45,787 nt of DNA, taken from a virus. Below the pieces are notes generated by a model. The model had not been told where the DNA came from, searched no databases, and worked only from the letters and a program-made list of their open reading frames with translations. Below, piece by piece: positions 39,559-45,787 of the stretch. The stretch is from positions 1 to 45,787 of the IMG/VR virus record IMGVR_UViG_3300000553_000071, one strand, 5' to 3'. The stretch's first letter is position 1, and each line of letters begins with the position of its first letter. The translations under genes were made by a program, and so were the position numbers.

Positions 39559-40067
39559 AGTATAACTTTGACAAATCTCTCAAATATGTATTAAACGAAG
39601 AGGGAGGATATACTTGGGATAAGCGTGATCCAGGAGGAGAGACTAATTTAGGGGTGACTCGTAACTCTTGGGCAGGATGGTTAAAAAGAGAAATTAAAGA
39701 TGGAGAGATGGCTAAAATAACTGTAGCAGACGTTACTCCGTTCTATCATGATTTATATTGGGGTAATATATGCGACAGTTTACCTTCAGGTCTTGATTAT
39801 TTATTGTTTGATGCTTCGGTTAATGTGGGAAGATTTGAGGCTGTAAGGTTACTTCAATTAGCCATAGGGTGTGTACCTGATGGATTTATAGGCCCCAACA
39901 CCATGAAGGCTATTCAAGATTCTGAAATAAAGAATATCATTAATAAGTTCTGCGACCAAAAAGAAACCTATTACAAGGGACTTAAGATATTCCCTATCTA
40001 TGGTGCTGGCTGGTTGGCTAGAGTAGGTAGGTCTAAAATTAACGCTATGGGAATGATTAGTCAGTAG
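39555..40067 (+). CDS. Endolysin, GH108-type lysozyme, 170 aa
   Basis: The N-terminus has NEEGGYTWDKRDPGGETNLG, where the Glu in EGGY is the catalytic residue of GH108 muramidases, followed by GVTRNSWAG, YHDLYWGNICDSLPSGLDYL and LLFDASVNVG. The C-terminal part (AIGCVPDGFIGPNTM) matches a PG-binding-3-type domain. No signal peptide is visible, so export depends on the holin. It cleaves peptidoglycan glycan strands at the end of infection. Confidence 0.93.
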   Translation: MKYNFDKSLKYVLNEEGGYTWDKRDPGGETNLGVTRNSWAGWLKREIKDGEMAKITVADVTPFYHDLYWGNICDSLPSGLDYLLFDASVNVGRFEAVRLLQLAIGCVPDGFIGPNTMKAIQDSEIKNIINKFCDQKETYYKGLKIFPIYGAGWLARVGRSKINAMGMISQ

Positions 40068-40233
40068 GGTCATCTACCTGTTGAGATTCCTCACGAATCA
40101 TTTGTAGCCCCTTCATTATCATTGACACAAATCCTTCTTGTACAATAATTTTATGGGCATCAGGGTCTAGTTCTATTCTGAGGTCGGCTGAACCATCAGG
40201 ATTCTCAATAAATTCTGTAATTTGTATGTTCAT
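40057..40233 (-). CDS. Small acidic protein, 58 aa
   Basis: The start ATG 40233 overlaps the previous stop as ATGA; a GTG at 40242 is an alternative. The sequence MNIQITEFIENPDGSADLRI, then ELDPDAHKIIVQEGFVSMIM forms beta strands and a helix. It is the last gene of the leftward unit and its end overlaps the convergent endolysin gene by 11 bases. No family recognised. Confidence 0.72.
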   Translation of the reverse strand: MNIQITEFIENPDGSADLRIELDPDAHKIIVQEGFVSMIMKGLQMIREESQQVDDPTD

Positions 40234-41255
40234 ATTTTCCACACTTTTCCACGAAATTGGACTTCACCTTCATTTTCATCCCATACCTGTACCATCTCAG
40301 GCATCAGTAATTGTGAGTTATGCCATGTCATGAGGACGAATCCTGACCTCCAGTTGACTGGATTATCCTCACAGTAATCTATAAACTGGTTGCCTTTAGG
40401 GTCGGCTAACGTACCAGTTTGTATACCATAGCGAGTGCCGTTCTGAAAGTTCGGCGAATGATCGGTATATGCGTCAACCGATAAAACGTGAGTATGACCA
40501 GTGGCAATGTGGACACCGCTATGAAGAGTGTTATTAGCTCCGCCAAATTTACCACCTTTCCATTTATGTTTGATTTGACAATCATTGTTTATAAAATACG
40601 ACCAACAAGGCTTCCATGTAGGGAAATGGTCAGACAAACTGAAACCATCTACACCACTAAACTGAGGCACGTTATTCGATAGGTAAGACTCAAAACGAGC
40701 ATCGTGGTTACCTAATGTCCATATTAAATTACTTTTGAATTTACTAGCGTTCTCTATTTCCCCAAGATAGTGCTTAACTGCTTCTAATTCTTCAATCACA
40801 GAGGGTACGCTTCCCCAATTTATCCTGGCGTGACGACTGATAGAGGTTCCGTCAAAAGCATCTCCGTTACATATAATGACTTCAGGTTGAAATTCTTTAA
40901 TGCACTCTAATAGTGCTTGGAAGGCTGTTGTTTCGGTATCTGGGTAAAAGTGTGCGTCTGAGAATATAATTGCACGTCCTTTTTCTAATGTAATGCCACG
41001 TCTTACGTGATGTCTTGTCTCTTCTATTCTTTTATTTAACTGTTGTTTTATTTGTTCTATTTGAGGATTTGGTTCGTAGGCTTTATGGGTGGCTTTTAAT
41101 TCTATTTTATAATCTTTTTCTATTCGTCGTCGTCTTGCCATTACCCCTCGTACGCCCATCCCTAGTGCTTGTGCTACTTTTGCTCCTGACTGTAATTTAT
41201 TCCATATATCAATAAATTCTTGGTCTGAGCATTTTGCATTATTTAAAGTTCCCAC
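40230..41255 (-). CDS. Calcineurin-like metallophosphoesterase with N-terminal HTH, 341 aa
   Basis: GTG 41255 is the start, with AAGGGAG eight bases upstream. The N-terminal 60 residues (CSDQEFIDIWNKLQSGAKVA, QALGMGVRGVMARRRRIE) look like a helix-turn-helix. The phosphoesterase domain carries IIFSDAHFYP, ICNGDAFDGTSISRHAR, LIWTLGNHDARFES and HIATGHTHVLS: the full metal-binding set (D-x-H, GD-x-x-D, GNHD, GHTH). Likely a DNA-directed nuclease/phosphatase. The second domain order and the early operon context fit DNA metabolism; the substrate is unproven. Confidence 0.88.
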   Translation of the reverse strand: MGTLNNAKCSDQEFIDIWNKLQSGAKVAQALGMGVRGVMARRRRIEKDYKIELKATHKAYEPNPQIEQIKQQLNKRIEETRHHVRRGITLEKGRAIIFSDAHFYPDTETTAFQALLECIKEFQPEVIICNGDAFDGTSISRHARINWGSVPSVIEELEAVKHYLGEIENASKFKSNLIWTLGNHDARFESYLSNNVPQFSGVDGFSLSDHFPTWKPCWSYFINNDCQIKHKWKGGKFGGANNTLHSGVHIATGHTHVLSVDAYTDHSPNFQNGTRYGIQTGTLADPKGNQFIDYCEDNPVNWRSGFVLMTWHNSQLLMPEMVQVWDENEGEVQFRGKVWKI

Positions 41256-41256
41256 T

Positions 41257-41547
41257 TCATTCTCCCTTAATGATGGTATACAAATAATCTATAAATTTTG
41301 GATTGTCAAAGAATACTGCTGCTAAACCTGAACCTACCCCATGTACTTGTCGTTCAGTCATTTCTAAATTCATCTCATAATCTATTGCATGAGTAATCTC
41401 ATGAATTAGAGTATCTAGTAATAATGCTTTGGTCATTCCTCCCTGTAATGTAATCACGTGCTTGGCAGAATCGCATTGCCCATGATCATCCATCTTTGCG
41501 TCAACTACTATCTTAAATCTCTTACCAATAATCTTTAACGTCTTCAT
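41257..41547 (-). CDS. Zincin-type metallopeptidase domain protein, 96 aa
   Basis: Contains TLIHEITHAIDYEMNLEMTE, with H49-E50-x-x-H53 and a downstream acidic E as the third ligand candidate, the signature of a minimal zincin (SprT/ImmA-like). Short strands before it complete the fold. Such small peptidases occur in phages and may inactivate host proteins. TATAGGTG lies upstream of ATG 41547. Confidence 0.78.
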   Translation of the reverse strand: MKTLKIIGKRFKIVVDAKMDDHGQCDSAKHVITLQGGMTKALLLDTLIHEITHAIDYEMNLEMTERQVHGVGSGLAAVFFDNPKFIDYLYTIIKGE

Positions 41548-41580
41548 ATATCACCTATAAAGTTGGGACTACTCACTATC

Positions 41581-41615
41581 TGACAGAAGGGGGTCTGTCA
41601 AGGGGGAGGGAGGGA
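41581..41615 (+). repeat. Inverted repeat with adjacent G-run block (possible G-quadruplex / operator)
   Basis: TGACAGA (41581-41587) and TCTGTCA (41594-41600) form a perfect 7-bp inverted repeat around AGGGGG; four G-runs follow or overlap (41589-41593, 41603-41607, 41609-41611, 41613-41615). On the minus strand the sequence begins with TTGACA (41602-41597), a perfect -35, but I see no good -10 beyond it. It lies in a 99-bp gap between leftward genes. Confidence 0.55.
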
Positions 41616-41646
41616 GTGATAGTTTTCGTCCCATTGTTATTGTAAC

Positions 41647-42453
41647 TTAAAAAGTAGCTTTCCAATGTGGGCAAAACTGTGATACAGAACAATAATTTGC
41701 ACACCTTTTATGTTCTTTAGGGCGATGTTCTATGAAATATCCCTTTTCTACTGTCTCAGGTTTAATTTCAAAGAGTTTAGTGGCACGTTTACCACCTTCT
41801 TTCATCAATGCCCATTTTTCCTGAGTTGACCATCTTTCCTCATCCGTACAGACAGGAGGGTTGGCTAATTGGTGAAGTTGTATCCGAGTGGATACATATT
41901 CCTCTGCCTTCTCTAAATCCCATAGTGGTACATCTATAATCTGTACTTGGGTCTGTGGATACTCAGGGTCTTTCTTTGCTTCCATTGGTCGCCAATCTCT
42001 AAAGATAGCAACAATCTGTAACTTATCTACAACAGTGTTGTTTTTGTGCAACAACCATCTGAGTACGTTGAGTTGATTTTCCCATTCAATCTTACCGTCT
42101 GAAGCATAGACTGAAGTAACCTTGTAATCAGATAGCGTAGAACCCTCTAAAACGTCAAATTGACCGCCTAATTTCCATCCTAATACCTCAGCATATACTC
42201 GTTCCTCAACTCGTGCTGTAGACCCTTTATATGCGTTCTCAAGGATGCCATGAACGCTACTTCCCAATAATGCCCAAATACGGCTAGAAACATCTTCTTC
42301 AATGTCATCATCATGTTCTATACGCAACTTACGTATAAGAGGTGGTTGAATTAATGTAGTTACAGTAATGTCGCTGCTTCCTGCTGAGTAATACTGATTG
42401 TTTACTGCATTTACCAATGGTTCTGGTAAGTTCAAACGATTTGTAATCTTCAT
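41647..42453 (-). CDS. Cas4/RecB-like PD-(D/E)xK nuclease with Fe-S cluster cysteines, 268 aa
   Basis: Nuclease elements: LLGSSVHGILENAYK (conserved His), GGQFDVLEGSTLSDYKVTS (G-x-x-D and D-Y-K) and Q-rich helix NQLNVLRWLL. Four cysteines, one in NPPVCTDEER and three in RCANYCSVSQFC, match the 4Fe-4S arrangement of Cas4 and AddB-type exonucleases. It probably trims DNA ends for phage recombination. It overlaps the DNA methyltransferase by four bases. No CRISPR array is present, so an immunity role is unlikely. Confidence 0.87.
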   Translation of the reverse strand: MKITNRLNLPEPLVNAVNNQYYSAGSSDITVTTLIQPPLIRKLRIEHDDDIEEDVSSRIWALLGSSVHGILENAYKGSTARVEERVYAEVLGWKLGGQFDVLEGSTLSDYKVTSVYASDGKIEWENQLNVLRWLLHKNNTVVDKLQIVAIFRDWRPMEAKKDPEYPQTQVQIIDVPLWDLEKAEEYVSTRIQLHQLANPPVCTDEERWSTQEKWALMKEGGKRATKLFEIKPETVEKGYFIEHRPKEHKRCANYCSVSQFCPHWKATF

Positions 42454-43610
42454 AATAACTCCAATCCCTGTTGTGCGATTCTTTGGTTCTGCAAAGACTC
42501 GTATTCCCTATTTAATTCGCATCCAATCCACTTACGACCTAAAGATTGTGCGACTTCCCCTGTTGTACCACTACCGAAAAATGGGTCTAAAACAATATCA
42601 CCCACCCTACTACCTGCTAATATCATTGGCTCAATAAGTTCTTGAGGATATGTTGCAAAATGCGCTCCTGAATATGGTTTAGTAGTTACTGTCCATACAT
42701 CACGTTTGTTTCTAAATTCATTAATATGCACAAATGATTCCTGACCTCCACTTGTGTTATTGTCAGTTCTTTTTCCTTCATAAGCAATACGACCTTCACC
42801 TGCACGTTTATCTTTTTTAGGTGCTATATGATTCATTCCTGTATCACGTCTTGAATCATTACGACTAGCCCTATCATCATCACCATATATTGATGGCTCT
42901 TGAATAGCTTTATAGTCAAAATAATATTTTTGTTTTTTGCTTAAAAGAAATATATATTCATGAGCTTTTGTGCATCTATCCTTGACTGATTCAGGCATTG
43001 GATTAGGTTTATGCCAAATAATATCTTGTCTTAAATTCCATCCAAAGTCCTGTAATGCAAATGCTAACCGCCAGGGCATACCTAATAAATTTTTAGGTCT
43101 AAACCCCTCTACCTTCCAAGTTCCAAATACCTCTCCTGTTGTAGAACCTTTATTGCCCTGTTGAATACTTCCTTCTTGACCACCACCACGACCACCTGCT
43201 GAATAACTATCTCCAAGATTGACCCAAAGAGTGCCATCATCTGCCAATATATCCCATACACAAGCAAATACTTCTACAAGATTATCTATAAATTCCTGTG
43301 GAGTTTCTTCAAGTCCTATTTGTAGGTCTTTACGAACAGCACCACATTTAGGACATACAGTCTTATATATTGCATCACCAACTGTTAAGTCTTTATTAGC
43401 ATGACCTGTAATCGTTTTATCAGAATGTTTACTATCTCGTTTATGAGAACAATTTTCATCGCCACCTATCCAAGTACCTGTTCCATAATCCCTTAATCCA
43501 TAATAAGGTGGACTTGTAACACAAGTTTGAACTTTAATACCTTCCTTTGCCATCAGTCTTAATGACTCACGACAATCTCCCCAATATACTTTATTCACTT
43601 TTTTCCCCAA
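42450..43610 (-). CDS. DNA methyltransferase (N4-cytosine/N6-adenine, beta class), 386 aa
   Basis: Catalytic motif IV TSPPYYGLRDYG (about residue 32) and SAM-binding motif I DPFFGSGTTGEVAQSLG with WIGCELN near the C-terminus give the beta-class order. The body carries HEYIFLLSKKQKYYFDYKAI, common in phage beta-class enzymes, and a Cys insertion (CSHKRDSKH, CPKCGAVRKD) that probably binds zinc. It would methylate specific sites to evade restriction; no cognate endonuclease is visible. It overlaps the next methyltransferase gene by 16 bases. Confidence 0.9.
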   Translation of the reverse strand: MGKKVNKVYWGDCRESLRLMAKEGIKVQTCVTSPPYYGLRDYGTGTWIGGDENCSHKRDSKHSDKTITGHANKDLTVGDAIYKTVCPKCGAVRKDLQIGLEETPQEFIDNLVEVFACVWDILADDGTLWVNLGDSYSAGGRGGGQEGSIQQGNKGSTTGEVFGTWKVEGFRPKNLLGMPWRLAFALQDFGWNLRQDIIWHKPNPMPESVKDRCTKAHEYIFLLSKKQKYYFDYKAIQEPSIYGDDDRASRNDSRRDTGMNHIAPKKDKRAGEGRIAYEGKRTDNNTSGGQESFVHINEFRNKRDVWTVTTKPYSGAHFATYPQELIEPMILAGSRVGDIVLDPFFGSGTTGEVAQSLGRKWIGCELNREYESLQNQRIAQQGLELL

Positions 43611-44110
43611 AAATATAAATCACACGTATTTTTATAAACACTAAATTCATATTCTTTAAACATATCATCTATGTCAAAAACTGCCCTAAAGTCTCTTTCC
43701 GTCAAATTACGGTAGTAATCATCGGTAAATGGAGAGTCAGCTTTATTTGTCCTAGAAGTCCCATGTTCAGGGCGACCTTTCGTAGCACACGTAAAAATAA
43801 CTAATCCATTACACATTTCATACATTCTTTGGAATGTCAGCACCCAATGTTTATCATGTTCAAAACATTCACACGATATAACAGTATCAAATGATTTATT
43901 CTTAAAGGTTAATTCATGCCCCTTAGAGATTAAATCAACATCTTTACCAGGTGCTAAGTCTACTCCAATGTACGTACAATCCTCAAAGAAGATACGCACC
44001 GTACCGTTAATGTTGAGTGATCCTATCTCAAGGACTTTGACCCCCTTAAAATGCTGAGGGAATCTGTCCTTGACGCTCTTTACAAAGTCGAGTTGTGGTT
44101 GATGTGACAT
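43595..44110 (-). CDS. Class I SAM-dependent methyltransferase, 171 aa
   Basis: ATG 44110 is chosen, two bases after the previous stop; a longer frame from 44161 lies inside that gene. Motif I is VKVLEIGSLNINGTVRIFFED, followed by YIGVDLAPGKDVDLI and FDTVISCECFEHDKHWVLTF, typical of the Methyltransf_11 group. Small phage relatives are often encoded beside DNA methyltransferases. The substrate is unknown. Confidence 0.8.
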   Translation of the reverse strand: MSHQPQLDFVKSVKDRFPQHFKGVKVLEIGSLNINGTVRIFFEDCTYIGVDLAPGKDVDLISKGHELTFKNKSFDTVISCECFEHDKHWVLTFQRMYEMCNGLVIFTCATKGRPEHGTSRTNKADSPFTDDYYRNLTERDFRAVFDIDDMFKEYEFSVYKNTCDLYFWGKK

Positions 44111-44111
44111 A

Positions 44112-44711
44112 TCAGAAAGGTATTTCGTCCGAGTCTGTTTCAGGGGCTGGCTCAGGCTCATTTACAGGAACCTGACGTTCTTCCATTTCTTTACTCATTA
44201 AAATCTTCTTACGAATAAACTCAGGAAGTGTCTCAAAGACTTCTTTATTAAAATCATTAATGTCAAATGTCACAGCAGGATTACTTAGTTCCTCACAGGG
44301 CATACCCTTTGGTAAGGACATAATCGAGGTCACATTTGCATACGATTTATCACCAGATTTCTTATGGGTAATCTGAATCATACAAGGCTTATCTAAGACG
44401 TTTTCTAGGCTGAAATTGGCTAGTTCTTGGTCAGTAAATGCACGTCCTCTCCATGCCTCTAAATCCTTCTTTAAAGACGATTTAGGGGTGATTCTAGCCG
44501 TATATTCTTTAGCAATGACAAATGGTCTACCATCCGACATTTTCTCACTAATTTCCCATGTAATACGTACAATAGGTTTAACACTAGCTTGTCCCTCAAA
44601 AACAACAGTTTGATGCCCTAAGTCCACAATAGAATAACATCTAGCTGCGAATGTACCTTCTGGACAGTTCTCATACTTCTTACTCGTAGTTCCGCTTACT
44701 GTTAATGACAT
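44112..44711 (-). CDS. Single-stranded DNA-binding protein candidate, 199 aa
   Basis: The beta-rich body includes GTFAARCYSIVDLGHQTVVF, KPIVRITWEISEKMSDG and RITPKSSLKKDLEAWRGRAF. The C-terminus is acidic and ends DSDEIPF, mimicking the DDDIPF tip by which SSB proteins recruit partners. The LEAWRGR...PCMIQI-type family is familiar in phages beside recombination genes. OB-fold assignment is likely but needs modelling. It follows the coiled-coil gene with ten-base overlap. Confidence 0.75.
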   Translation of the reverse strand: MSLTVSGTTSKKYENCPEGTFAARCYSIVDLGHQTVVFEGQASVKPIVRITWEISEKMSDGRPFVIAKEYTARITPKSSLKKDLEAWRGRAFTDQELANFSLENVLDKPCMIQITHKKSGDKSYANVTSIMSLPKGMPCEELSNPAVTFDINDFNKEVFETLPEFIRKKILMSKEMEERQVPVNEPEPAPETDSDEIPF

Positions 44712-44896
44712 AATAGTTCCTTTATCTTGTTAATTTTTAATTGTGTTTCTGTAATGCTCTTTTCTACTACTGATTTTTGCCAATGGTAATACTCAATCTC
44801 TCTTTCTAATACAGACAAGTGATCCTTAAGTATTTCTTGGTCTTCTGAATATTGATACCCCTGTTCTACTGTTTGATGATATTGCTCTTGACTCAT
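44702..44896 (-). CDS. Small coiled-coil protein, 64 aa
   Basis: ATG 44896 follows AAAGGGAGGAAGT, an excellent ribosome site, and the leftward promoter at 44928. The protein is charged and helical: HLSVLEREIEYYHWQKSVV, then EKSITETQLKINKIKELL. First gene of the recombination/methylation unit. No known domain. Confidence 0.75.
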   Translation of the reverse strand: MSQEQYHQTVEQGYQYSEDQEILKDHLSVLEREIEYYHWQKSVVEKSITETQLKINKIKELLCH

Positions 44897-44927
44897 ACTT
44901 CCTCCCTTTTAAATTTTCCCTATTCAA

Positions 44928-44956
44928 ATAATACTTGCACCTAAAACAAATGTCAA
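44928..44956 (-). promoter_or_regulatory. Strong leftward sigma-70-type promoter
   Basis: On the minus strand a perfect TTGACA (44956-44951) is followed by exactly 17 bases and TATTAT (44933-44928), five of six matches. It lies 32 bases before ATG 44896 in the only non-coding gap here (44897-44975). It would drive the unit from the coiled-coil gene to 40057. Confidence 0.8.
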
Positions 44957-44975
44957 TCATTTTATATTCGTGAAA

Positions 44976-45119
44976 CTAACGTAAGTTCATATACAACCCA
45001 TAGTTAGCACCTGCGTAGCATAAATACGTCACTCCCATTGGGGCATTACCTTTAATGAATTGGTCAATCGCTACATACATATAAATAAGCCCTGTAAGAA
45101 TGATTAATTGGCTACTCAT
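44976..45119 (-). CDS. Small membrane protein, 47 aa
   Basis: ATG 45119 overlaps the upstream stop as ATGA. The protein reads MSSQLIILTGLIYMYVAIDQ, then FIKGNAPMGVTYLCYAGAN, ending YGLYMNLR: two hydrophobic stretches with a short polar hinge. The LILTGLIYxYVAIDQFxKGN pattern followed by a YxGYAxxNxGL end recurs in aquatic-type phages. A membrane role is probable, function unknown. Last gene of the early unit that passes through the window join. Confidence 0.7.
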   Translation of the reverse strand: MSSQLIILTGLIYMYVAIDQFIKGNAPMGVTYLCYAGANYGLYMNLR

Positions 45120-45313
45120 TTCTCACTCGCTTTCATATAAAATTTTAATTTATGATACATTTCTGTATTTACCTTATCTAAATAATTAATTTGCTCAACA
45201 AGTATTGGTAAAATTTCAACAACTTCTGTAGCCATTTCTAATTTGGCTTTGTCATTATATTTATTAAATCTTTTAAATCTTTTTTGCAATAGCAATGCTT
45301 TTTTTCTAATCAT
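45116..45313 (-). CDS. Small basic helical protein, 65 aa
   Basis: ATG 45313 is preferred; a GTG at 45319 overlapping the upstream stop is the alternative. The first 25 residues are very basic (MIRKKALLLQKRFKRFNKY), then helices KLEMATEVVEILPILVEQINY and YHKLKFYMKASEK. It ends in KASEK, the same five residues that end the gene crossing the window join. No known domain. Confidence 0.72.
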   Translation of the reverse strand: MIRKKALLLQKRFKRFNKYNDKAKLEMATEVVEILPILVEQINYLDKVNTEMYHKLKFYMKASEK

Positions 45314-45672
45314 TCTCACTCGCTTTCTTTAGTACATTCACAAGGCATACCAGCACCACCACAACATTTGTGTGCTTCTTTATCAGGATGCCATTCACAT
45401 ACCCATCCTGTGTTATTGCATTTATTGCAATATTTCTCACTCGCTTTCTGTATTGCTCTTGCAAATTTAATTAAGTCTGCTGATAAATCTTTAAAAGAAA
45501 AATGCGATATAACTTCCCATATTTCCGCATCTGTTAGTTCACGCACAACAACTGCTTTGCCTTCACACAAATCATATATATCTTTGTTTAAACTATCAGG
45601 CAACTTCTCACCATCAAGTAACTCAGATAGCATTTGCCACATGCCTTGCGTTGTCATTTCTCACTCGCTTTC
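45119..45672 (-). repeat. Four copies of a 15-bp box TTCTCACTCGCTTTC at gene junctions
   Basis: Exact copies lie at 45120-45134, 45313-45327, 45434-45448 and 45658-45672 (plus strand as written). On the coding strand (GAAAGCGAGTGAGAA) three copies are read as KASEK and one in another frame as ESE-stop. Three copies lie at or next to a gene end/start pair, and GAGTGAG just before the next ATG may act as ribosome site. Suggests module duplication or selection on DNA/RNA. Confidence 0.7.
45316..45657 (-). CDS. LTDEEI-type module plus zinc-binding protein, 113 aa
   Basis: ATG 45657 overlaps the end of the gene that crosses the window join. The middle carries VRELTDAEIWEVISHF, similar to RELSDATIRELS in that gene, then KASEK, then a Cys-rich part YCNKCNNTGWVCEWHPD...CCGGAGMPCEC, a DnaJ-like CxxCxxTG zinc site. 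Proteins combining LTDEEI-type segments with small zinc ribbons are common phage accessory proteins of unknown role. Confidence 0.78.
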   Translation of the reverse strand: MTTQGMWQMLSELLDGEKLPDSLNKDIYDLCEGKAVVVRELTDAEIWEVISHFSFKDLSADLIKFARAIQKASEKYCNKCNNTGWVCEWHPDKEAHKCCGGAGMPCECTKESE

Positions 45673-45787
45673 TTTAGTAGTAATTTTGAGTATTCATACA
45701 CACTTTCAAAAAGTTCATCTTCAGAAGTTCTGCGTAATACCAACATAAAAGCAACTGACAATTCTCGTATTGTTGCATCACTTAGTT
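45654..45787 (-). CDS. C-terminal end of the join-crossing gene (second copy in window)
   Basis: This is the 3' part of the frame starting at 926: through the repeated 127 bases it continues to TGA at 45654-45656. It encodes the last residues (RRTSEDELFESVYEYSKLL, then KKASEK). The start codon is absent here only because the window opens inside the gene. Its stop overlaps ATG 45657 as ATGA. Confidence 0.88.
   Translation of the reverse strand, partial: LSDATIRELSVAFMLVLRRTSEDELFESVYEYSKLLLKKASEK
45661..45787. repeat. Terminal direct repeat, right copy (127 bp)
   Basis: Identical to bases 1-127. Removing one copy gives a 45,660-bp circle in which the join-crossing gene is intact. Confidence 0.97.

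Noticed and set aside
41647-42453. CRISPR-linked cas4
   Set aside because: No array or other cas gene is present; Cas4-like nucleases are common in phages without CRISPR.
45368-45748. 126-codon rightward frame near the right end
   Set aside because: Antisense to two coupled leftward genes, one with a clear zinc motif.
1-45787. tRNA genes and prophage integration functions
   Set aside because: I saw no cloverleaf with a GGTTCGA-type T-arm and no integrase or attachment core; a tRNAscan run would be needed to exclude weak tRNAs.

Overview
The window is a complete or near-complete genome of a tailed phage (Caudoviricetes). Bases 1-127 are repeated exactly at 45661-45787, so it behaves as a circular or circularly permuted molecule of 45,660 bp cut at an arbitrary point. 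The tail genes resemble those of P22-like podoviruses (a gp4-like head-completion protein and a gp10-like tail hub). Strong Shine-Dalgarno sites, a GH108 endolysin with a GTA-type three-helix holin, and PVAW...PLYTH / LTDEEI-type early proteins suggest a Gram-negative, probably proteobacterial host; the AT-rich composition would fit an aquatic bacterium. The host cannot be named from the sequence. No integrase, reverse transcriptase, tRNA or CRISPR array was found, so a lytic lifestyle is the simplest reading.

Layout. (1) 1-2246, leftward: very small early genes fired by an extended -10 promoter at about 2280. They run through position 1 into the right end (45787-44976). (2) 2347-9175, rightward: a small protein and a Cro/YdaS-like HTH protein, then a gene-free block (2828-3235) full of long complementary stems that looks like a structured RNA. 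This is followed by replication and DNA metabolism: SF2 helicase, Prim-Pol primase, two glycosyltransferase-like proteins, a zinc HNH-like protein, RuvC-like resolvase and a terminase-small-subunit-like protein carrying six copies of ACTAAAGGCT. No DNA polymerase or DnaB helicase is visible. (3) 9194-10577, leftward: an island of eight genes of 30-88 aa, including two tiny membrane peptides. (4) 10578-11199: a gene-free, repeat-rich control region. (5) 11227-40067, rightward: large terminase, portal, GroES-like co-chaperonin, scaffold, decoration and major capsid proteins, many small virion proteins, two pectate-lyase-fold tailspikes, C1q-like fibres, gp4/gp10-like tail proteins, GNAT acetyltransferase, three ejection-type proteins (one with an M15 peptidase domain), a PurD-like ATP-grasp enzyme, then holin and endolysin. 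(6) 44896-40057, leftward from a near-consensus sigma-70 promoter: coiled-coil protein, SSB-like protein with an acidic tip, SAM methyltransferase, DNA methyltransferase, Cas4-like nuclease, zincin, metallophosphoesterase.

How it works together. Two leftward units and the rightward 2.3-9.2 kb block supply early takeover and replication functions. Replication probably uses the phage Prim-Pol, helicase and SSB with a host polymerase. RuvC-like resolvase and Cas4-like nuclease process concatemers and TerS/TerL package them. The phage GroES probably helps host GroEL fold the capsid protein. Tailspikes and the M15 domain open the way through the envelope, and the endolysin/holin cassette ends the cycle.

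The most notable unexplained elements are the structured block at 2828-3235, the ACTAAAGGCT array around terS, the 13-nt inverted repeats bounding the 10.7-11.1 kb gap, the roughly 18-residue repeat protein at 23010, and the PurD-like gene embedded in the virion operon.
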